64,000 nt of DNA from Paenibacillus sp. GP183 (lineage in GTDB: Bacteria; Bacillota; Bacilli; Paenibacillales; NBRC-103111), in assembly GCF_900104695.1 (NCBI RefSeq), contig NZ_FNSW01000001.1, positions 248,001 to 312,000 of the forward strand. The letters run 5' to 3'. Shown here one piece after another: positions 60,705-64,000 of this stretch (position 1 is its first letter; every line of letters starts with the position of its first letter). Under the pieces are notes generated by a model. The model saw only the letters and a program-made list of their open reading frames with translations, ran no database searches and was not told the origin of the DNA. The position numbers were made by a program, and so were the translations under genes.

Positions 60705-62123
60705 ATGTCCAAACAACAAATCGGAGTCGTCGGCCTTGCCGTAATGGGTAAAAATCTGGCGCTTAACATCGAAAGCAGAGGCTTCGCCGTATCTGTATTC
60801 AATCGTTCTCCTGAAAAAACGAAAGAATTGGTAAGTGATTTTCCTGAGAAAAAGCTAGTGGGTACATACAGCATTGAAGAATTCGTAGAATCTCTGGAGG
60901 TTCCGCGCAGAATCCTGATCATGGTAAAGGCGGGCAAGCCCACGGACGACACGATCAATCAACTTCTCCCTCATTTAACCAAGGGGGATATTCTGATTGA
61001 CGGAGGCAACTCGTTTTTCCCCGACACCGTCAGACGCAATAAGGAACTGGAGTCAAAAGGGTTTCGTTTTATCGGGACAGGTGTTTCCGGTGGTGAAGAA
61101 GGAGCTTTAAAGGGACCTTCCATCATGCCTGGAGGACAAAAGGATGCGTACGAGCTGGTCGAGCCGATCCTGACTTCCATTTCTGCCAAAGTGGGTGGCG
61201 AGCCTTGCTGCACATATATCGGACCAGACGGAGCAGGACATTATGTGAAAATGGTGCACAACGGCATTGAATACGGTGATATGCAGCTAATCTGTGAAGC
61301 CTACCAACTGCTGAAGGATGTTCTTGGAGTCGACACCAAGGAGCTTCATGATATATTCACGGAATGGAACAGCGGGGAGCTCGACAGCTATTTGATCGAA
61401 ATTACCCGCGACATCTTTACCAAATATGATGAGGAAACCGGCAAGCCGATGGTGGATGTGATTCTGGATTCCGCCGGCCAAAAAGGCACTGGCAAATGGA
61501 CCAGCCAAAGCGCGCTTGACCTCGGTGTTCCTTTGTCCATCATTACGGAATCTGTATTCTCGCGCTTTATTTCCGCCATGAAGGAAGAGCGTGTAGCAGC
61601 AAGCAAGGTGCTTTCTGGCCCAGCCGTGACCCCTTACTCGGGGGATCGCAAGGCATTCATCGAAGCGGTCCGCAAGGCGCTTTATGCCAGCAAGATTTGC
61701 TCCTATGCGCAAGGCTTTGCCCAAATGCGAGCGGCTTCCGAGGAATACAACTGGGACCTGAAATATGGCAACATTGCCATGATCTTTAGAGGCGGCTGCA
61801 TCATCCGTGCCAGATTCCTGCAAAACATCAAGGACGCTTACGACCGTGATTCCGAGCTTAAGAATCTGCTGCTGGACAGCTACTTCAAAGGTATTGTCGA
61901 AAACTATCAGAGCGCATGGCGGGAAGTAATTTCAATTGCCGTGACCCGCGGAATCCCAGTTCCGGCTTTTGCTTCTGCATTGGCTTATTACGACAGTTAC
62001 CGTACGGATAGATTGCCGGCTAACCTGCTTCAGGCGCAGCGCGACTATTTTGGTGCCCATACCTTTCAAAGGGTTGACAAAGAAGGCACCTTCCACTACG
62101 AGTGGTTGGAGCTTGATAATTAA
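60705..62123 (+). CDS. gndA: 6-phosphogluconate dehydrogenase, decarboxylating
   Basis: 472 residues, NADP-type Gnd[86 protein letters not shown]. Start MSKQQIG at 60705 is the family start; 60690 would put the ribosome site GGAAAGG directly against it. Oxidises 6-phosphogluconate to ribulose-5-phosphate. Last gene of the operon. Confidence 0.95.
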   Translation: MSKQQIGVVGLAVMGKNLALNIESRGFAVSVFNRSPEKTKELVSDFPEKKLVGTYSIEEFVESLEVPRRILIMVKAGKPTDDTINQLLPHLTKGDILIDGGNSFFPDTVRRNKELESKGFRFIGTGVSGGEEGALKGPSIMPGGQKDAYELVEPILTSISAKVGGEPCCTYIGPDGAGHYVKMVHNGIEYGDMQLICEAYQLLKDVLGVDTKELHDIFTEWNSGELDSYLIEITRDIFTKYDEETGKPMVDVILDSAGQKGTGKWTSQSALDLGVPLSIITESVFSRFISAMKEERVAASKVLSGPAVTPYSGDRKAFIEAVRKALYASKICSYAQGFAQMRAASEEYNWDLKYGNIAMIFRGGCIIRARFLQNIKDAYDRDSELKNLLLDSYFKGIVENYQSAWREVISIAVTRGIPVPAFASALAYYDSYRTDRLPANLLQAQRDYFGAHTFQRVDKEGTFHYEWLELDN

Positions 62124-62129
62124 TCGCTT

Positions 62130-62423
62130 TTATTCAATGGGGCCGTAAGCAGCTTCACAAAGCCATCTTTTTAATCGGTCCGCTTCTTGATCAAAGCCGT
62201 TTTTACGGTGAATGAGCATCATCGCAATCTCGGTGAAATAGCGAAAGCTCCTTAACAGTTGTGGTTGGGAAAGGCCTGCAAGATTCGGGTCCTCCTCAGC
62301 CACTTTTTTCTTAATAAATTCAAGTATCCAAATGACATCCTCCTTGCAGAGCTGGTATCCGGGCTTTAATATTTGGTCCAGCTTGCCTGGGGCGATACCT
62401 TGTATAGCGGGAACAGAGTTCAA
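62130..62423 (-). CDS. Hypothetical small helical protein
   Basis: 97 residues from TTG 62423 (MNSVPAIQGIAPGKLDQIL...), eight bases after AAGGAGAG. The frame is open to 62450 but lacks a ribosome site there. Helical, acidic middle, no family. Convergent with gndA. Confidence 0.55.
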   Translation of the reverse strand: MNSVPAIQGIAPGKLDQILKPGYQLCKEDVIWILEFIKKKVAEEDPNLAGLSQPQLLRSFRYFTEIAMMLIHRKNGFDQEADRLKRWLCEAAYGPIE

Positions 62424-62596
62424 TGCATCATCTCTCCTTATGAACTGCAAATCTATCTCTTATTCATCTTTACTACAGCGGTTAGAAATTATTCTCAGAC
62501 ATCTTGAATTTCTGCAGAATTGTATTCATCCCAGAGGTGCATATGGTATGATATGAAAAGTTTAAGGTGACTTTATTCATTGAAAGAAGGATCGAT

Positions 62597-63109
62597 GTGC
62601 GTAGACGCAACGTGATATTAGTCGGGTTTATGGGGACTGGTAAATCAACGGTGGGAAAATTACTGGCCAAAAGATTGGGCTGGACCTTCATCGATATGGA
62701 TGAGCGGATTGAAAAAGAGCAGAGAATGCCGATCCGGGAACTGTTTCGGATTCACGGAGAATCCTATTTTCGCGACTTGGAAACCAAAGCGCTGAGTGCT
62801 CAGTTAGATGCAGATCAACAAATAGTGGCAACGGGTGGAGGGGCGGTATTAGCGGAAGAAAATCGTTCCTGCATGCTCGACAATGGATGGGTCATTGCGC
62901 TGACTGCTAACCCGGATACCATTATCAGCAGAGTCAGCCGCGATCAAAATCGCCCTTTGCTCCAGGGCAATCTTCAAGAACGCGTCAATACCCTGCTTGA
63001 AGAGCGGAAGCATGCTTATGAATTTGCACATGTGACGATAGATACAACTCATTTGAACACCGATCAAATCGTCGATCTTATTCTGCAAACCAACACTCTG
63101 GAGCCATAA
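62597..63109 (+). CDS. aroK: Shikimate kinase
   Basis: 170 residues: Walker A GFMGTGKST, DMD for shikimate/Mg2+, FRDLE, ATGGGAV, and RPLL lid. Phosphorylates shikimate in aromatic amino acid synthesis. GTG 62597 follows AAGAAGG by six bases; GTG 62567 is an alternative without a good site. Confidence 0.92.
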   Translation: MRRRNVILVGFMGTGKSTVGKLLAKRLGWTFIDMDERIEKEQRMPIRELFRIHGESYFRDLETKALSAQLDADQQIVATGGGAVLAEENRSCMLDNGWVIALTANPDTIISRVSRDQNRPLLQGNLQERVNTLLEERKHAYEFAHVTIDTTHLNTDQIVDLILQTNTLEP

Positions 63110-63121
63110 TCGATAGAGGAA

Positions 63122-63412
63122 TCACTTGGCCCATTCGAGCATGCCGCCAGTCATATTCTTAAGCCCTTTATAGCCTTGGGCCATTAAAAAGTCATAGGCT
63201 TTACCGCTGCGCCCGCCGCTGCGGCAAACGAGAATTATTTCATTGTTTAGCGGTATTTCCGTATGGCGGACGGGCAGCTCACCAAGCGGTATGTGCTTGG
63301 CTCCCGGGATCATGCCAGCCGCTACTTCCTCCGCTTCACGAACATCAATAATGTTCAGGACTTCTCCTTGTTCAAGCCTTTGTTTGATTTCATGCGGTAA
63401 AATAGTCTCCAT
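63122..63412 (-). CDS. Single-domain rhodanese-like protein
   Basis: 96 residues: NIIDVREAEEVAAGMIPGAKHIP and catalytic C63 in LVCRSGGRSGK. Single-domain rhodanese with intact active loop; may move sulfur or act as persulfide carrier. Cytosolic. No T-box or operon partner seen. Confidence 0.9.
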   Translation of the reverse strand: METILPHEIKQRLEQGEVLNIIDVREAEEVAAGMIPGAKHIPLGELPVRHTEIPLNNEIILVCRSGGRSGKAYDFLMAQGYKGLKNMTGGMLEWAK

Positions 63413-63543
63413 GATATCAGCCTCCGAAATCCTGATTGAGAGGGATGACCTCGCTTAAATTATCATAGGAATAATTCGGCTTGATGTCAATCAGCTGACA
63501 ACAGGCTGATCGAATTTTGATTTGATGCAAATAGAGGTGAATT

Positions 63544-63930
63544 ATGGCAATCCTATACATCGGAATTGCAGGAGTTCTGGGTGCATGGACAAGGTATGCT
63601 TGTACCCTGCTGTGGAATCCAGCTTCGCCGGAGAAGTTCCCCTGGGGAACACTATTTTGTAATTTTTCAGGTTGCCTGCTAATAAGCTTTATAGCCTATT
63701 CCACGTTCAAGCAAATTTCAGCTCAAATGCGCCTAACTATCACAACTGGTTTTATCGGAGCTTTTACTACTTTTTCATCCCTTAGCTTTGAAACATTTGC
63801 CATGCTGGATGCTGGTCATGTATGGCTTGCTGTCATTTATATCATGGGAAGTCTCTGGGGAGGACTATTTTTTGCCTGGTTGGGAAATCGAATTGCTTTG
63901 GCGCTCTCTTCAAGGAGGGCCCATCTATGA
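63544..63930 (+). CDS. crcB1: Fluoride channel CrcB/FluC
   Basis: 128 residues, four spans. GAWTRY, GTLFCNFSGCLLI and GFIGAFTTFSSLSFE motifs of FluC. Its TGA overlaps the next ATG as ATGA, so the pair is coupled; Bacillales often encode two Fluc subunits that form heterodimers. I looked for a fluoride riboswitch before it and did not find a convincing one. Confidence 0.92.
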   Translation: MAILYIGIAGVLGAWTRYACTLLWNPASPEKFPWGTLFCNFSGCLLISFIAYSTFKQISAQMRLTITTGFIGAFTTFSSLSFETFAMLDAGHVWLAVIYIMGSLWGGLFFAWLGNRIALALSSRRAHL

Positions 63931-64000
63931 CCCCCTGGATATGGAATGCCGTGTTGGTTGGAAGCGGCGGATTTCTTGGCACTATTTGTCGATATAAGCT
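63927..64000 (+). CDS. crcB2: Second CrcB/FluC, cut by the window end
   Basis: ATG 63927 after AAGGAGG at 63912-63918; the 24 codons visible (MTPWIWNAVLVGSGGFLGTI, then CRYK) match a FluC N-terminus with G..G....RY. The rest is outside the window. Confidence 0.85.
   Translation, partial: MTPWIWNAVLVGSGGFLGTICRYK

Noticed and set aside
63413-63543. Possible fluoride riboswitch before crcB
   Set aside because: I could not match the conserved fluoride aptamer elements; only loose short inverted repeats are present.
1-64000. CRISPR arrays, rRNA genes, complete insertion sequences, prophage
   Set aside because: Looked for regularly spaced repeats, transposase or integrase motifs and phage structural genes; none seen.

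Overview
The window looks like a chromosomal segment from a spore-forming Firmicute of the Paenibacillaceae (Paenibacillus or a close relative). The basis is protein families rather than a database search: GerP-like spore germination proteins, a CotB-like protein, Bacillus-type GndA and SpeA, an LnrJK-LMN-like cassette, small DUF families typical of Bacillales, strong AGGAGG ribosome binding sites, and many sugar ABC, LacI and glycoside hydrolase genes. Roughly 65 protein-coding loci, one tRNA and many rho-independent terminators are described. No CRISPR array, rRNA or complete insertion sequence was seen.

Layout. 0.05-6.8 kb: an Ugp-like sugar or glycerophosphate ABC operon (two permeases, HAD phosphatase, beta-CASP metallo-beta-lactamase enzyme, binding lipoprotein, DeoR regulator) without its own ATPase. 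6.8-8.3 kb: a spore operon on the minus strand (GerPC-like, two GerPF-like, Hsp20-like). 8.46 kb: tRNA-Val(GAC), followed by an accessory zone to about 14.2 kb with a secreted PHB-depolymerase-type esterase, a truncated zinc-ribbon gene, a frameshifted ATP-dependent DNA ligase, a cytosolic histidine kinase and a reading frame broken by three stops. 14.3-19.3 kb: a mannose locus (GDP-mannose synthase, an alpha/alpha-barrel protein and a GT4 glycosyltransferase on the minus strand; a small HTH protein and a DUF1861/MTP-type protein on the plus strand). 19.3-26.8 kb: L25/Ctc, a decayed IPT/TIG surface protein, a CotB-like protein, an ArsB-like permease, DinB and an alkyltransferase-like protein. 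26.9-37.6 kb: stress genes (two Usp, Cu-Zn SOD, CBS), GH88/LacI/DUF2264 polysaccharide genes, an aromatic-acid exporter-like protein, and a GGDEF-histidine kinase fusion. 37.7-44.8 kb: lipase-like hydrolase, small secreted proteins, arginine decarboxylase, two MFS exporters. 45.0-54.5 kb: a TetR-controlled ABC-2 exporter and a two-component-controlled ABC-2 exporter that resembles the linearmycin resistance locus of B. subtilis in gene order and lengths. 55.3-62.1 kb: a gluconate operon (LacI, LarA-like racemase/epimerase, gluconokinase, SDR, 6-phosphogluconate dehydrogenase) with ATGA stop-start overlaps at its first two internal junctions. 62.1-64.0 kb: shikimate kinase, rhodanese, and paired CrcB/FluC fluoride channels, the second cut by the window edge.

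Most interesting: the mannose locus could be a bacterial counterpart of the mannogen synthesis/phosphorolysis system known from Leishmania; the first operon pairs a nucleic-acid-type beta-CASP phosphodiesterase fold with a HAD phosphatase and an Ugp-like importer; the gluconate operon carries a LarA-superfamily enzyme; and several promoters carry unusually clear operators (dual TGAGT palindromes at 47.5 kb, a 33-bp-spaced direct repeat on the L25 promoter, paired AACCGGTT sites at 29.6 kb). Four or more genes are visibly broken, mostly in the zone after the tRNA. All functions are inferred from sequence reading only.
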